Under the pieces are notes generated by a model, which searched no databases, was not told where the DNA came from, and saw only the letters and a list, made by a program, of their open reading frames with translations. From Pseudomonas koreensis (GTDB lineage Bacteria > Pseudomonadota > Gammaproteobacteria > Pseudomonadales > Pseudomonadaceae), in contig NZ_JALJWP010000001.1 of NCBI RefSeq assembly GCF_024169245.1, forward strand, positions 4,031,501 through 4,095,500: a stretch of DNA of 64,000 nucleotides, written 5' to 3'. The stretch's first letter is position 1, and each line of letters starts with the position of its first letter. The translations under genes were made by a program, and so were the position numbers. This document shows positions 7,357 through 16,872 of the stretch, piece by piece.

Positions 7357-8019
7357 ATGTATCAATCTCCCAGTTGGTTGCATGAATTGTGGCTCGCCCG
7401 CGAGCCGTTGTGGCAGGGCTTTCTGATCAGTGTGCAAGTCTCGGCGCTGGCCATTGTGCTGGGCACCATGCTCGGTGTGGTTGCCGGTCTGGTACTGACT
7501 TACGGCAAATTCTGGATGCGCGCGCCGTTCCGCGTTTACGTCGATCTGATTCGCGGCACGCCAGTGTTTGTACTGGTGCTGGCCTGCTTTTACATGGCGC
7601 CGGCGCTCGGTTGGCAGATCAGCGCGTTTCAGGCCGGTGCCCTCGGCCTCACGCTGTTCTGCGGCTCGCACGTCGCCGAAATCGTCCGTGGCGCGCTGCA
7701 AGCCCTGCCGTGTGGGCAGATGGAGGCGGGCAAAGCCATCGGCCTGACGTTCTACCAATCCCTCGGCTACGTCCTGTTGCCTCAGGCGCTGCGGCAGATC
7801 CTGCCAACCTGGGTCAACTCGTCCACCGAAATCGTCAAAGCCTCGACTTTGCTTTCGGTGATCGGCGTCGCCGAACTGCTGCTCAGCACGCAACAGATCA
7901 TCGCCCGGAACTTCATGACCCTGGAGTTCTACCTGTTCGCCGGTTTTCTGTTCTTCGTCATCAACTACGGCATCGAATTACTCGGCCGGCACATTGAAAA
8001 GCGGGTGGCCCTGCCATGA
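7357..8019 (+). CDS. Amino-acid ABC transporter permease (HisM/GlnP type) 2
   Basis: This 220-residue protein is the second permease of the pair, with [20 protein letters not shown] and an EAA loop ([31 protein letters not shown] near 125-155). It begins 9 bases after the first permease, and its stop overlaps the ATPase start by 4 bases (ATGA). Translational coupling is likely. Confidence 0.85.
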   Translation: MYQSPSWLHELWLAREPLWQGFLISVQVSALAIVLGTMLGVVAGLVLTYGKFWMRAPFRVYVDLIRGTPVFVLVLACFYMAPALGWQISAFQAGALGLTLFCGSHVAEIVRGALQALPCGQMEAGKAIGLTFYQSLGYVLLPQALRQILPTWVNSSTEIVKASTLLSVIGVAELLLSTQQIIARNFMTLEFYLFAGFLFFVINYGIELLGRHIEKRVALP

Positions 8020-8807
8020 CTCAAGCTCAAGTTGCTTCACAGGATCAGGCGCTGCTGGACATTCGCGGCCTGCACAAACAGTACGGCGCGGTGGAAGTGC
8101 TCAAGGGTGTCGACCTGAGCATGCAGCGCGGCAACGTCGTCACCCTGATCGGTTCCAGCGGTTCGGGTAAAACTACGTTGCTGCGGTGCGTGAACATGCT
8201 CGAAGAATTCCAGGGCGGGCAGATCCTGCTCGACGGCGAATCCATCGGCTACGCCGAGGTCAACGGCAAACGCGTGCGGCACCCTGAAAAAGTGATTGCC
8301 CGCCATCGCGCGATGACCGGCATGGCCTTCCAGCAGTTCAACCTGTTTCCGCACCTGACCGCGTTGCAGAACGTCACGTTGGGCCTGCTCAAGGTGAAGA
8401 AAATGCCCAAGGACGAAGCCGTGGTACTCGCTGAAAAATGGCTGGAGCGCGTCGGGCTGCTGGAGCGGCGCAATCACTTTCCCGGTCAGTTGTCCGGTGG
8501 TCAGCAACAGCGCGTGGCGATTGCCCGGGCGATTGCGATGAACCCGAGCCTGATGCTCTTCGACGAAGTCACCTCGGCACTCGATCCGGAACTGGTCGGC
8601 GAAGTGCTCAACGTGATCAAGGGCCTGGCCGAAGACGGCATGACCATGTTGCTGGTCACCCATGAAATGCGTTTTGCCTTCGAGGTCTCGGACAAGATCG
8701 TTTTCATGAATCAGGGGCGGATCGAAGAGCAGGGGCCTCCCAAGGAACTGTTCGAACGCCCGCAATCGCCGCGTCTGGCTGAATTTCTCAAGAGCACGCG
8801 GTTTTGA
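8016..8807 (+). CDS. Amino-acid ABC transporter ATP-binding protein (GlnQ/HisP type)
   Basis: This 263-residue ATPase has Walker [10 protein letters not shown] near 45-53, a Q-loop in [12 protein letters not shown], the signature [14 protein letters not shown], Walker [15 protein letters not shown] and the H-loop TH. It powers the transporter encoded by the three preceding genes. Walker B ends DEV rather than the usual DEP, which is common in this subfamily. Confidence 0.88.
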   Translation: MTQAQVASQDQALLDIRGLHKQYGAVEVLKGVDLSMQRGNVVTLIGSSGSGKTTLLRCVNMLEEFQGGQILLDGESIGYAEVNGKRVRHPEKVIARHRAMTGMAFQQFNLFPHLTALQNVTLGLLKVKKMPKDEAVVLAEKWLERVGLLERRNHFPGQLSGGQQQRVAIARAIAMNPSLMLFDEVTSALDPELVGEVLNVIKGLAEDGMTMLLVTHEMRFAFEVSDKIVFMNQGRIEEQGPPKELFERPQSPRLAEFLKSTRF

Positions 8808-8838
8808 ATCTGCACTTTAGCAATCAGGAGAAACACCC

Positions 8839-9228
8839 ATGAGCATTACGCGTTACGGCACCGGCAGCACCGCCGCCGGCGGCCAGCCTCGTCCATTTGC
8901 CCGCGCTGTTGAAGCGGATGGCTGGCTGCATGTGTCCGGCCAGGTACCGGCGGTGGATGGCGAGATTATCGTTGGCGGCATCGTCGAGCAGACCCACCAG
9001 ACCATGAAGAACCTGATCGCGATTCTCGAAGAGGCCGGTTATGGCCTTGAGGACGTGGTCCGTGCCGGTGTGTGGCTGGATGATCCACGGGATTTCAGCA
9101 GCTTCAACAAAGTTTTCGCCGAGTATTTCAAACCCGAACACGCCCCGGCCCGGGCGTGTGTGCAGGCGAGCATGATGGTGGATTGCAAGGTTGAGATTGA
9201 CTGCATCGCGTACAAGAAGAAGGCTTGA
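8839..9228 (+). CDS. RidA/YjgF-family enamine/imine deaminase
   Basis: This 129-residue RidA-fold protein has VSGQVPAVDGEIIVGGIVEQT, the catalytic-region Arg in VVRAGVWLDDPRDFSSFN, and EHAPARACVQASMMVDCKVEIDCIAY at the C-terminus. RidA proteins hydrolyse reactive enamine/imine intermediates released by PLP deaminases. It lies 31 bases after the ABC ATPase and in the same cluster as a PLP deaminase-like gene (10258), which suggests it clears that enzyme's product. Confidence 0.85.
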   Translation: MSITRYGTGSTAAGGQPRPFARAVEADGWLHVSGQVPAVDGEIIVGGIVEQTHQTMKNLIAILEEAGYGLEDVVRAGVWLDDPRDFSSFNKVFAEYFKPEHAPARACVQASMMVDCKVEIDCIAYKKKA

Positions 9229-9252
9229 AAATCGCTGCGTTGCTTAGGCCGC

Positions 9253-9390
9253 AGCCCCTCACCCTAACCCTCTCCCAAGGGAGAGGGGACCGATCTGTAT
9301 CGATGCGGATTTTGCGTATGACGCTTACATTTACATCGATACGGTCAGGCTCCCTCTCCCTCTGGGAGAGGGCGGGGGGTGAGGGCGGCA
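9253..9390. repeat. Inverted pair of CCCTCACCC/CCCTCTCCC repeats (family C)
   Basis: A second copy of the element at 332-480. The left arm reads CCCCTCACCCTAACCCTCTCC and the right arm, near 9341-9390, is its inverted counterpart. It separates ridA from the IclR gene and could lower transcription between them. Confidence 0.75.
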
Positions 9391-9438
9391 ATGTCACTGA
9401 CACGGAACCAAGGGCCAGTTACCATCCGGCGACTTTGA

Positions 9439-10218
9439 ATGGAAACCACTGAAATGACCGAAGACACCATCAAACGCCGGGCACGCGGTCTGGACCGGGC
9501 GTTCGATATCCTCGATTTTCTCAAGGAAATCGGCCAGCCCCTGCGCCCCAACGACATCGCCAACGGCATCGGCAGTCCGAAATCCACGGTCTACGAACTG
9601 GTCGCCTCCTTGCTGGAACGGCGGATTCTGGAGCCGGTGGGCAAGGACGGCTACGTCTATCTGGGCCGCCAGTTGTACTTCCTCGGTCAGGCCCATCTGC
9701 GTCATTTCGATCTCAGCCGCGAGGCCGATCAGGCCTTGCAGGAGATCGTCAGCCAGACCCGCGAAACCGCACAGATGTGCCTGCTCAACGGGCGTAAATA
9801 CACGGTGGCGTTGATGAAGGAGGGTGAGCGGCATTTCCGCATCTCCTCCGACATCGGTGAGAACGCGCCGATCCCGTGGACCGCCTCCGGGCGCCTGCTG
9901 CTCGCGCATTTGAGCGATCAGCAGATCATGGACCTGATCGACGAGGACGACTACATCCTGCCCGACGGCGAGCGCCTGCCACTGGAACGCTTTCTGGCAG
10001 AGATTCGTCAGGCCGGCATCGATGGCTTCTTCTCCTTCGACAGCGTCGCCGACACCTTCACCCATTGCTTCGCCGCGCCGGTCAAAGATCCGCAGGGCGT
10101 GGCGATTTGTACCCTGTGCATCGTCGCCCCGCGCGCCGATGCAAAGAACAATTACAACGACTATCGCCGGGTGTTGATCGAGAGCGCCAACAGCCTCGCC
10201 CGGCGTATCAACGAATAA
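9439..10218 (+). CDS. IclR-family transcriptional regulator
   Basis: This 259-residue protein has a winged helix-turn-helix at about 15-75 (IANGIGSPKSTVYELVASLLERRILEP) and a C-terminal IclR effector domain (about 80-255). The latter includes TASGRLLLAHLSD and a cysteine-containing CTLCIVAPR strand. It probably controls the transporter/deaminase cluster around it; the dyad at 5744-5759 is a candidate operator. The start at 9439 is used; a second ATG five codons on is equally possible. Confidence 0.85.
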   Translation: METTEMTEDTIKRRARGLDRAFDILDFLKEIGQPLRPNDIANGIGSPKSTVYELVASLLERRILEPVGKDGYVYLGRQLYFLGQAHLRHFDLSREADQALQEIVSQTRETAQMCLLNGRKYTVALMKEGERHFRISSDIGENAPIPWTASGRLLLAHLSDQQIMDLIDEDDYILPDGERLPLERFLAEIRQAGIDGFFSFDSVADTFTHCFAAPVKDPQGVAICTLCIVAPRADAKNNYNDYRRVLIESANSLARRINE

Positions 10219-10257
10219 CCGCGGCTGCCTGCGGCCGCGACTGTGAGGAATTCGACC

Positions 10258-11472
10258 ATGACGACTGCCATCAATCCTGCTGTGGAAAAGGGCGATGCCG
10301 CCATCGGCGCGCAACTGACCCGCGACGTCAGCCTGCCGGCGCTGGTGCTGCACCGCGAGGCGCTGGAACACAACATTCGCTGGATGCAGAAATTTGTCAG
10401 CGACAGCGGCGCAGAACTGGCGCCCCACGGCAAAACCAGCATGACCCCAGCGTTGTTCAAACGACAGCTCGACGCGGGCGCCTGGGGTATCACTCTCGCC
10501 AGCGCCACCCAGACCCGCGCCGCTTACGCTCACGGCGTGCGCCGGGTGTTGATGGCCAATCAACTGGTCGGCACGCCGAACATGGCGTTGATTGCCAATC
10601 TGCTCGCCGATCCGACGTTCGATTTCTATTGCATGGTCGATCACCCGGACAACGTCGCCGACCTCGGGGCTTACTTCGCGTCCCGTGGGGTCAGGCTCAA
10701 CGTGATGATCGAATACGGCGTGGTCGGCGGGCGCTGCGGGTGCCGCAGCGAGCAGGAAGTCATCGAGCTGGCCAAGGCCATCGATGCGCAACCGGCACTG
10801 GCCCTGACCGGTATCGAAGGTTATGAGGGCGTGATCCACGGCGATCACGCGGTCAGCGGCATTCGCGAGTTTGCCGCGTCGCTTGTGCGTCTGGCGGTGC
10901 AATTGCAAGACAGCGGCGCGTTCGCCATTGCTAAGCCGATCATCACTGCGTCGGGTTCGGCGTGGTACGACCTGATTGCCGAATCCTTCGAAACGCAGAA
11001 CGCCGCTGGCCGTTTCCTCAGCGTGTTGCGCCCGGGCAGTTACGTGGCTCATGACCATGGCATTTACAAAGAAGCGCAATGCTGCGTGCTCGAGCGTCGC
11101 AGCGATCTGCACGAGGGCCTGCGCCCGGCGCTGGAAGTCTGGGCTCACGTGCAGTCGTTGCCGGAGCCGGGTTTTGCGGTGATCGCCCTGGGCAAGCGCG
11201 ACGTCGCCTTCGACGCCGGTTTGCCGGTGCCGCTGTTGCGCTACAAGGCCGGCGTGGTGCCGGCGGTGGGGGATGATGTCGGTGCATGCGAGGTCACGGC
11301 GGTGATGGATCAGCATGCATTCATGACCGTGGCGCCGGGCGTTGAATTGCGCGTCGGCGACATCATTTCCTTTGGTACTTCGCATCCGTGCCTGACCTTT
11401 GACAAATGGCGGGTGGGGCTGCTGGTGGATGAGCAGTTGGCGGTCATCGAGACCATGGAAACTTGCTTCTAA
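10258..11472 (+). CDS. PLP-dependent amino-acid deaminase / D-threonine aldolase-D-serine dehydratase (DSD1) family
   Basis: This 404-residue fold-III PLP enzyme has its PLP lysine in LAPHGKTSM near residue 57 and an alanine-racemase-like barrel. A C-terminal domain carries FGTSHPCLTFDKWR, where His and Cys match the metal ligands of eukaryotic-type D-serine dehydratase. It likely removes ammonia from, or cleaves, a D-hydroxy amino acid. The neighbouring RidA would deal with the enamine and the ABC system would import the substrate. The ATG at 10258 follows a GAGGA site; the upstream GTG at 10243 is less suited. Confidence 0.8.
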   Translation: MTTAINPAVEKGDAAIGAQLTRDVSLPALVLHREALEHNIRWMQKFVSDSGAELAPHGKTSMTPALFKRQLDAGAWGITLASATQTRAAYAHGVRRVLMANQLVGTPNMALIANLLADPTFDFYCMVDHPDNVADLGAYFASRGVRLNVMIEYGVVGGRCGCRSEQEVIELAKAIDAQPALALTGIEGYEGVIHGDHAVSGIREFAASLVRLAVQLQDSGAFAIAKPIITASGSAWYDLIAESFETQNAAGRFLSVLRPGSYVAHDHGIYKEAQCCVLERRSDLHEGLRPALEVWAHVQSLPEPGFAVIALGKRDVAFDAGLPVPLLRYKAGVVPAVGDDVGACEVTAVMDQHAFMTVAPGVELRVGDIISFGTSHPCLTFDKWRVGLLVDEQLAVIETMETCF

Positions 11473-11498
11473 GGCTTGAGACCGAGGCGCGGCAGCGA

Positions 11499-11563
11499 TT
11501 CGCGAGCAGGCTCGCTCCCACAAGGGCAATGAGTTCCATTGTGGGAGCGAGCCTGCTCGCGAA
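11499..11563. repeat. REPIN-type inverted pair (family A)
   Basis: TTCGCGAGCAGGCTCGCTCC and its inverted copy around a short centre, between the deaminase and sugar-kinase genes. The kinase frame happens to stay open through it, which is why a longer kinase start is rejected. Confidence 0.85.
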
Positions 11564-11606
11564 GACGCCAGAACGGCCACCACCGAACCACCCGAGATCC
11601 CATCCG

Positions 11607-12530
11607 ATGAAAATCCTCCGCAACACCCCGCGCATCGCCCTCATCGGCGAATGCATGATCGAACTGCAGCAACGCGCCGATGGCAGTCTGCAGCAAAGCT
11701 TCGGTGGCGATACCCTCAATACCGCGGTGTACCTGTCCCGTGCGATGGCCGACAAGGCGCAGGTCGATTACGTCACGGCGCTGGGCGATGACAGTTTCAG
11801 CGACGCCATGTGCAAGATCTGGCGCAGCGAAGGCATCGGCCTTGATCTTGTGCAGCGCTTGCCCGGACGACTGCCCGGTTTGTACTGCATCCAGACCGAC
11901 GCAAACGGCGAACGTCGCTTTCTGTACTGGCGTAACGAAGCGGCCGTGCGCGATTGCTTTACGACCCCTGCGGCCGAGCCAATCCTCGCGGCACTGCCGG
12001 ATTACGACGTGCTGTATTTCAGCGGCATCACCCTCGCCGTACTCGGCATGCAAGGCCGCGCCCGCCTGATCAAGACGTTGAGCGAAGCCCGGCAGCGTGA
12101 TGCGCGCATCGTCTTCGACAACAACTACCGCCCACGCCTGTGGGCTTCGGTCGAAGAAGCGCGCGCGGCGTATCGCAGTGTGTTGCCGTATGTCGATCTG
12201 GCGTTGTTGACGGTGGATGACGAACAGGCGCTGTACGGCTTTGCCGATGCGCAAGAAGTATTTGCCGCTTACGCGCAGTTCGGCACGCCGGAAGTGGTGC
12301 TCAAACGCGGCGCCGAGGCGTGTCTGATTCGGTGTCAGGGAGAGGCGTTTGAAGTGCCGGCGCACAAGGTCGACAAGGTAGTCGACACCACGGCGGCGGG
12401 GGATTCGTTCAGCGCGGCGTACCTGGCCAGACGATTGCTCGGCGGCAGTCCGGCAGAGGCGGCGCAGGCGGGGCATGAGTTGGCGAGTCGCGTGATACAG
12501 GTGCCTGGAGCACTGATCCCCCGAAATTGA
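11607..12530 (+). CDS. PfkB-family sugar kinase, 2-dehydro-3-deoxygluconokinase (KdgK)-like
   Basis: This 307-residue ribokinase-fold kinase has the N-terminal IALIGECMIEL strand, the substrate-binding FGGDTLNTAVYLSR near 33-46, and the C-terminal PfkB signature DTTAAGDSFSAAYLA, whose Asp is the catalytic base. The sequence is closest to KdgK, which phosphorylates 2-keto-3-deoxygluconate. The start at 11607 lies just after the REP pair; the open frame upstream to 11463 crosses the repeat and is not coding. Why it accompanies an amino-acid cluster is unclear. Confidence 0.78.
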   Translation: MKILRNTPRIALIGECMIELQQRADGSLQQSFGGDTLNTAVYLSRAMADKAQVDYVTALGDDSFSDAMCKIWRSEGIGLDLVQRLPGRLPGLYCIQTDANGERRFLYWRNEAAVRDCFTTPAAEPILAALPDYDVLYFSGITLAVLGMQGRARLIKTLSEARQRDARIVFDNNYRPRLWASVEEARAAYRSVLPYVDLALLTVDDEQALYGFADAQEVFAAYAQFGTPEVVLKRGAEACLIRCQGEAFEVPAHKVDKVVDTTAAGDSFSAAYLARRLLGGSPAEAAQAGHELASRVIQVPGALIPRN

Positions 12531-12540
12531 AATGCAATTC

Positions 12541-12637
12541 CTGTAGGAGCTGCCGAAGGCTGCGATCTTTTGATCTGGATCCGCAAAAGCAAGATCAACA
12601 GATCGCAGCCTCGTTGCACTCGTCAGCTCCTACAGGG
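12541..12637. repeat. REP-type inverted pair (family B)
   Basis: CTGTAGGAGCTGCCGAAGGC with TGCGATCTTTTGATC is followed by a diverged inverted copy ending CAGCTCCTACAG. It lies between convergent genes. The other family B pair is at 25026-25109. Confidence 0.8.
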
Positions 12638-12644
12638 TCAGCGA

Positions 12645-12920
12645 TCAATCCCGGTAAAACACCTGCACCAGGTGATAACCAAACTTGCTCTTGATCGGCC
12701 CGTGCACGGTCCGCAGCGGTTTCTTGAAAATTACCGCATCAATTGCACCGACCATTTGCCCCGGCCGCACCTCACCCAGGTCTCCGCCGCGCTTGCCGGA
12801 CGGGCAGGTCGAGAACTTCTTCGCCAGCACATCGAACGCTTCGCCCTTGGCGATGCGCTGTTTGAGTTGTTCGGCCTCTTCGGCGGTTTTCACCAGAATG
12901 TGGCGGGCTTGGGCTTTCAT
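12645..12920 (-). CDS. Parvulin-type peptidyl-prolyl isomerase (PpiC-like) 1
   Basis: This 91-residue single-domain parvulin has QARHILVKTAEEAEQL, FDVLAKKFSTCPSGKRGGDLGEV and a KSKFGYHLVQV C-terminus. It resembles E. coli PpiC in size and lacks a signal peptide, so it is cytoplasmic. It catalyses cis-trans isomerisation of prolyl bonds. The start at 12920 (MKAQARHILV) is chosen because family members begin there. A second parvulin is at 32362. Confidence 0.85.
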   Translation of the reverse strand: MKAQARHILVKTAEEAEQLKQRIAKGEAFDVLAKKFSTCPSGKRGGDLGEVRPGQMVGAIDAVIFKKPLRTVHGPIKSKFGYHLVQVFYRD

Positions 12921-12972
12921 TGTGCAGTACCTGATAACGGGGTGACGGCTGGGCGCGCGATTATGCCTCAAG

Positions 12973-15510
12973 TCACGAGATCGGGTTAATCAGCTTGCGG
13001 ATCTTGCTTGCCAGCACTTCCAGCACGAAAGGCTTGGCAACCATGTCCATGCCTTCTTCGAGAAAACCCTGACGTTCGGCAGCAATTTGCGCGTAGCCGG
13101 TCATGAACAGCACTTTCAAACCAGGCCTGTGCTGACGGGCGATCTCTGCCAACTGACGACCGTTCATGCCGGGCAGCCCGACGTCTGTGACCAGCAGATC
13201 GACGCGTTGCACGGACTCGAGCACGGGCAGGGCGGTCTTGGCGTTTTCCGCTTCGAAGGTGTTGTAGCCCAGTTCCTTGAGCAGATCGAGGACCAGCATG
13301 CGCACCGCCGGGTCATCCTCGACCACGATGGCGGTTTCGCCCGAAGATGAAGCAGCAATCGGTTCGGCTTTCTCCACAGATGAAGTTTCCGGCGTCGGTT
13401 CAAGCAAGCGCGGCAAGTACAGGCGCACGCAAGTGCCTTGTCCCGGTACGCTGTCGAGGCTGACGTGGCCGCCGGACTGCTGGGCGAAACCGTAAATCAT
13501 CGACAGCCCCAGCCCGGTACCCTGGCCGATGGGTTTGGTGGTGAAGAACGGATCGAAAGCCTTGGAGCGGATTGACGGCGTCATGCCGGTGCCGTTGTCG
13601 CTGACCGCGAGCATCACATATTCCCCGGCCTTCACCGGCTCGAGAATGGTGACCTCGCTGCTGTCGAGGTAAACGTTGGCAGTCTGGATCAGCAATACGC
13701 CGCCCTCCGGCATCGCATCGCGGGCGTTGATCACCAGATTGAGCAAGGCATTTTCCAGCTGACTGACGTCGGTACTCACCGGCCACAGGTCGTCCGGCAG
13801 GCGCAGTTGCAGGTCGATCGGATCGCCCTTGGTGCGACGGATCAGATCTTCCAGCGAATGCACCAGTTCGTTGACGTTCAGTTGTTTGCGATCCAGCGAC
13901 TGGCGCCGCGAGAACGCCAGCAAGCGATGGGTCAGCGCCGCCGCGCGATTGGCCGATGACACCGCCGCTTCGGCAAAACGACCGATTTCCTCGGCGCGAC
14001 CGTTGGCGATGTAGCGCTGCATAAGGTCGAGACTGCCGATGATGCCGGTGAGCATGTTGTTGAAGTCATGGGCGATGCCACCGGTGAGCTGGCCGACCGC
14101 TTCCATTTTCTGCGCATGGCGCAGGGCGTCTTCGGCGCGCTCGCGTTCGAACATCTCGTTCTGCAAGCGCTGGTTGGCCTGGGCCAGTTGCTCGGTGCGC
14201 GCGCTGACGCGTTCTTCCAGGGTTTCGTTGAGATTGCGCAGGGCTTCTTCGGTTTTCTTGCGCTCGGTTTCGTCGATTACGAAGATGTAGAAGCCGTTCA
14301 CTGCGCCATCCGCGCCATGACGCGGCAGATAATTCATCAAAGCGTGACGGGTGCTGCCGTCGCGGTGCGGCGTGTACAGGCTGAACGAACAGGAACGCCC
14401 GGCCAGTGCCTCGGCGATATACGGTGCGCGCAGGAAGTACGCTTCTTCGCCAATGACTTCACGAATCGTGCGCCCGTACAACTCCTGCGGCGTAAGGCCG
14501 TACCAGTCGAGATAAGCCGCGTTGTTCAAGCGGAACCGTTCTTCGGCGTCGACATAGCTGATCAGAATCGGCATGGCGTTGATGATCAACTGCAATTCGG
14601 TCTGGCTCTGCCGTAACGCCTGTTCCGTGTGTTTACGCTCGGTCAGATCCAGCGCGGCGCCGAGAAAACGCATGGGGCGTCCGTGGTGATCCTTGTAGCA
14701 ACGACCCCGGGCAAAAACCCAGCGAACCTGGCCATCGGCTTGCAACAAACGGTATTCCTCGGCGTATTCGGTGCCGTGGGTGATGCAGTGCTTGATCCCG
14801 CGCGCCACCATGGCGCGGTCTTCGGGGTGCACACCGTGCAGGTAGTCGCTGATCGGTAACTGGCCGGCCCTGGCGGGATCGACACCGTGCAATTCGGCGA
14901 AATGCGCATCGGCGATAAAACGGTCTTCGCCGATGTCCCAGTCCCAGGTGCCGACTGCGTCGGTCGCGGCGAGGGCCAGTTGCAGACGCTCTTCGGACTG
15001 GCGCTGGGCCTTGAGACTTTCCTCGGAGCGGCGTTGCAATTCCAGGGCAATGCGTCGGCGTTCGTTGGTTTCGATGGCGGTAATCAGAATTCCCGCCACC
15101 TGTGCGGTTTCATCGCGAATCGGGCTATAGGTCAGATCCAGCCAGAAATCGGTTTTCTTGCCGTCACGTTGTACGCTGAAACGCTGCTCGCTGAAGCTGC
15201 GGACCTGCCCCTGCAGCACCGCCTGGTAAATCGGTTCGGAAAAACCCCGCACTTCCGGCCAGACCTTATGCGTCGGCTGTCCGAATGCCTCCGGATGCTT
15301 GCTGCCAGCGAGCAGGGCGAAACCATTGTTGTAGATCTGCGTCAGCTCAGGGCCCCATAACAGCAGCATCGGCATCGGCGAATGAATCACGATATCCACT
15401 GCGGTGCGCAGGCTCTGCGGCCAGGTGCCGGCAGCGCCCAGCGGGCTGCGGCTCCAGTCGGTGCGGGCAATCAGGGCCTGGGTGTCATCGGGGGTGGGTA
15501 CAGCGTTCAT
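12973..15510 (-). CDS. Hybrid sensor histidine kinase with PAS domains and C-terminal receiver
   Basis: This 845-residue protein appears cytoplasmic; no membrane segment is evident. It has a divergent N-terminal PAS-like domain (about 30-150), two clearer PAS/PAC units (about 180-295 and 305-425, each ending in DLTERK or DETERK) and a coiled coil (about 425-470). The HisKA H-box is [11 protein letters not shown]; the ATPase has DNGTGM and [13 protein letters not shown]. The receiver near 725-840 has [13 protein letters not shown] and the conserved Lys in MVAKPF. The partner response regulator is not encoded next to it. It is transcribed divergently from the PilU-like gene. Confidence 0.88.
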   Translation of the reverse strand: MNAVPTPDDTQALIARTDWSRSPLGAAGTWPQSLRTAVDIVIHSPMPMLLLWGPELTQIYNNGFALLAGSKHPEAFGQPTHKVWPEVRGFSEPIYQAVLQGQVRSFSEQRFSVQRDGKKTDFWLDLTYSPIRDETAQVAGILITAIETNERRRIALELQRRSEESLKAQRQSEERLQLALAATDAVGTWDWDIGEDRFIADAHFAELHGVDPARAGQLPISDYLHGVHPEDRAMVARGIKHCITHGTEYAEEYRLLQADGQVRWVFARGRCYKDHHGRPMRFLGAALDLTERKHTEQALRQSQTELQLIINAMPILISYVDAEERFRLNNAAYLDWYGLTPQELYGRTIREVIGEEAYFLRAPYIAEALAGRSCSFSLYTPHRDGSTRHALMNYLPRHGADGAVNGFYIFVIDETERKKTEEALRNLNETLEERVSARTEQLAQANQRLQNEMFERERAEDALRHAQKMEAVGQLTGGIAHDFNNMLTGIIGSLDLMQRYIANGRAEEIGRFAEAAVSSANRAAALTHRLLAFSRRQSLDRKQLNVNELVHSLEDLIRRTKGDPIDLQLRLPDDLWPVSTDVSQLENALLNLVINARDAMPEGGVLLIQTANVYLDSSEVTILEPVKAGEYVMLAVSDNGTGMTPSIRSKAFDPFFTTKPIGQGTGLGLSMIYGFAQQSGGHVSLDSVPGQGTCVRLYLPRLLEPTPETSSVEKAEPIAASSSGETAIVVEDDPAVRMLVLDLLKELGYNTFEAENAKTALPVLESVQRVDLLVTDVGLPGMNGRQLAEIARQHRPGLKVLFMTGYAQIAAERQGFLEEGMDMVAKPFVLEVLASKIRKLINPIS

Positions 15511-15619
15511 ACGTCAATCCTGAGCGTGGTTCGGTGAGACGGGGTCTATCATTGTTGCAGGAGCCGCGCCAAGCGTAGGCCAAATCTGCTCATCCAATGC
15601 TTCGCGGGTGCTTTCAGCC

Positions 15620-16726
15620 ATGGAAATCGATGCACTGTTGTCAATATTGTCGCAAAAAAACGGCTCGGATCTGTTCCTCTCCACCGGCGCAGCGCCGAGC
15701 GCGCGCATTGACGGGGTGCTGAGGGCGTTGAGCGATCAGCCATTCAAACCCGGCGAAACCGCGGCCATCGCCACCTCCCTGATGGACGCCGAGCAGCGCC
15801 GGGAGTTCGACCGGGATCTGGAAATGAACCTGGCAATCTCCCGAACGGGCGTCGGCCGGTTCCGGGTCAACATTTTCAAGCAGCGTAACGATGTGTCGAT
15901 TGTCATTCGTAACGTCAAACTCGACATTCCTCGATTCGAAGACCTGAAGCTGCCGCCGGTGCTGCTGGAAACCGTGATGCTCAAACGTGGCCTGATTCTC
16001 TTTGTCGGCGCGACCAGTTCCGGCAAATCGACCTCGCTGGCAGCACTGATCGACCACCGCAATCGTCACAGTGCCGGGCACATCGTAACCATCGAAGACC
16101 CGATCGAATATATCCACCGGCACAAACGTTCAATCGTTAATCAGCGCGAAGTCGGTGTTGACACGCGCAGCTTTCATGCCGCTCTGAAGAATACTTTGCG
16201 CCAGGCCCCGGATGTCGTGTTGATCGGCGAAATCCGTGACCGGGAAACCATGGAGCATGCGTTGGCATTTGCCGAAACCGGGCATCTGGTGTTGTCGACA
16301 TTGCATGCTACCAATGCCAATCAGGCGCTGGATCGAATCCTCAATATGTTCCCGGAAGAGCGGCGACCGCAGTTGTTGCACACCCTTGGCAATAATCTGA
16401 AAGCGTTCATCTCACAGCGCTTGGTGCGCACGAATGACGGGCAGCGCAGGGCTGCTGTCGAGGTGTTGCTAGGCACGCCAACAGTGGGAGACCTGATTCG
16501 GCGAAACGAGCTGGGAGAACTTAAAAGCGTCATGGAGAAGTCGGAGGGTGCCGGCATGCAAACATTTGACTCCGCCCTTTATAGACTGGTTGTAGAAGGT
16601 GCTGTCAGTGTGGATGAGGCAATTAAGTATGCGGATTCTGTGAATAATCTAAGGCTACGAATAAAACTGCATTCAGACGATAGGGTTAAAGATAATCCTT
16701 CAGGTGATTGGGGCTTGATTGAGTGA
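15620..16726 (+). CDS. PilT/PilU-family type IV pilus retraction ATPase (PilU-like)
   Basis: This 368-residue secretion ATPase has Walker A GATSSGKST near 130-138, a catalytic Asp box TIEDPIEYIH, Walker B with PDVVLIGEIRD and a His box TLHATNANQALDR. Its C-terminus, YADSVNNLRLRIKL, is PilU-like rather than PilT-like. It would power pilus retraction at the inner membrane. No other pilus gene is in the window, so it is an orphan or accessory copy. The start at 15620 is preferred to 15608 because family members begin near the conserved LSQKNGSDLFLSTG segment. Base composition becomes AT-richer in the last 180 bases. Confidence 0.8.
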   Translation: MEIDALLSILSQKNGSDLFLSTGAAPSARIDGVLRALSDQPFKPGETAAIATSLMDAEQRREFDRDLEMNLAISRTGVGRFRVNIFKQRNDVSIVIRNVKLDIPRFEDLKLPPVLLETVMLKRGLILFVGATSSGKSTSLAALIDHRNRHSAGHIVTIEDPIEYIHRHKRSIVNQREVGVDTRSFHAALKNTLRQAPDVVLIGEIRDRETMEHALAFAETGHLVLSTLHATNANQALDRILNMFPEERRPQLLHTLGNNLKAFISQRLVRTNDGQRRAAVEVLLGTPTVGDLIRRNELGELKSVMEKSEGAGMQTFDSALYRLVVEGAVSVDEAIKYADSVNNLRLRIKLHSDDRVKDNPSGDWGLIE

Positions 16727-16872
16727 GTGTGCTTTATGTTGGGCTCATTGTTACTCAGTTCGAAATGTATTTTGAAATTTTGTTTAATAACTAACTAGTT
16801 GAATGATGTTTTGTTCTGTTTAAGGTTTGAGGCGCCGATTGTGGCGTGAATAAATTTAAATAAGGACAGGAC
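16727..16872. other. AT-rich intergenic stretch upstream of the large toxin-like gene
   Basis: These 146 bases are markedly AT-rich compared with the rest of the window (for example TTTTGAAATTTTGTTTAATA). They probably hold the promoter of the 1227-residue gene. The GTG start is preceded by AAGGACAGGA. No clear hairpin or operator is seen. Confidence 0.5.

Noticed and set aside
5803..7893. 696-codon open frame on the minus strand
   Set aside because: It is the shadow of the binding-protein and permease genes on the plus strand; its translation is His/Gln/Arg-rich with no domain, as is usual for antisense frames in GC-rich DNA.
9394..11583. 729-codon open frame on the minus strand
   Set aside because: Shadow of the IclR and deaminase genes; the translation lacks any recognisable motif and runs into REP sequence.
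11463..11606. N-terminal extension of the sugar kinase
   Set aside because: It reads through a REP pair; family members start at MKILRNTP-like sequence at 11607.
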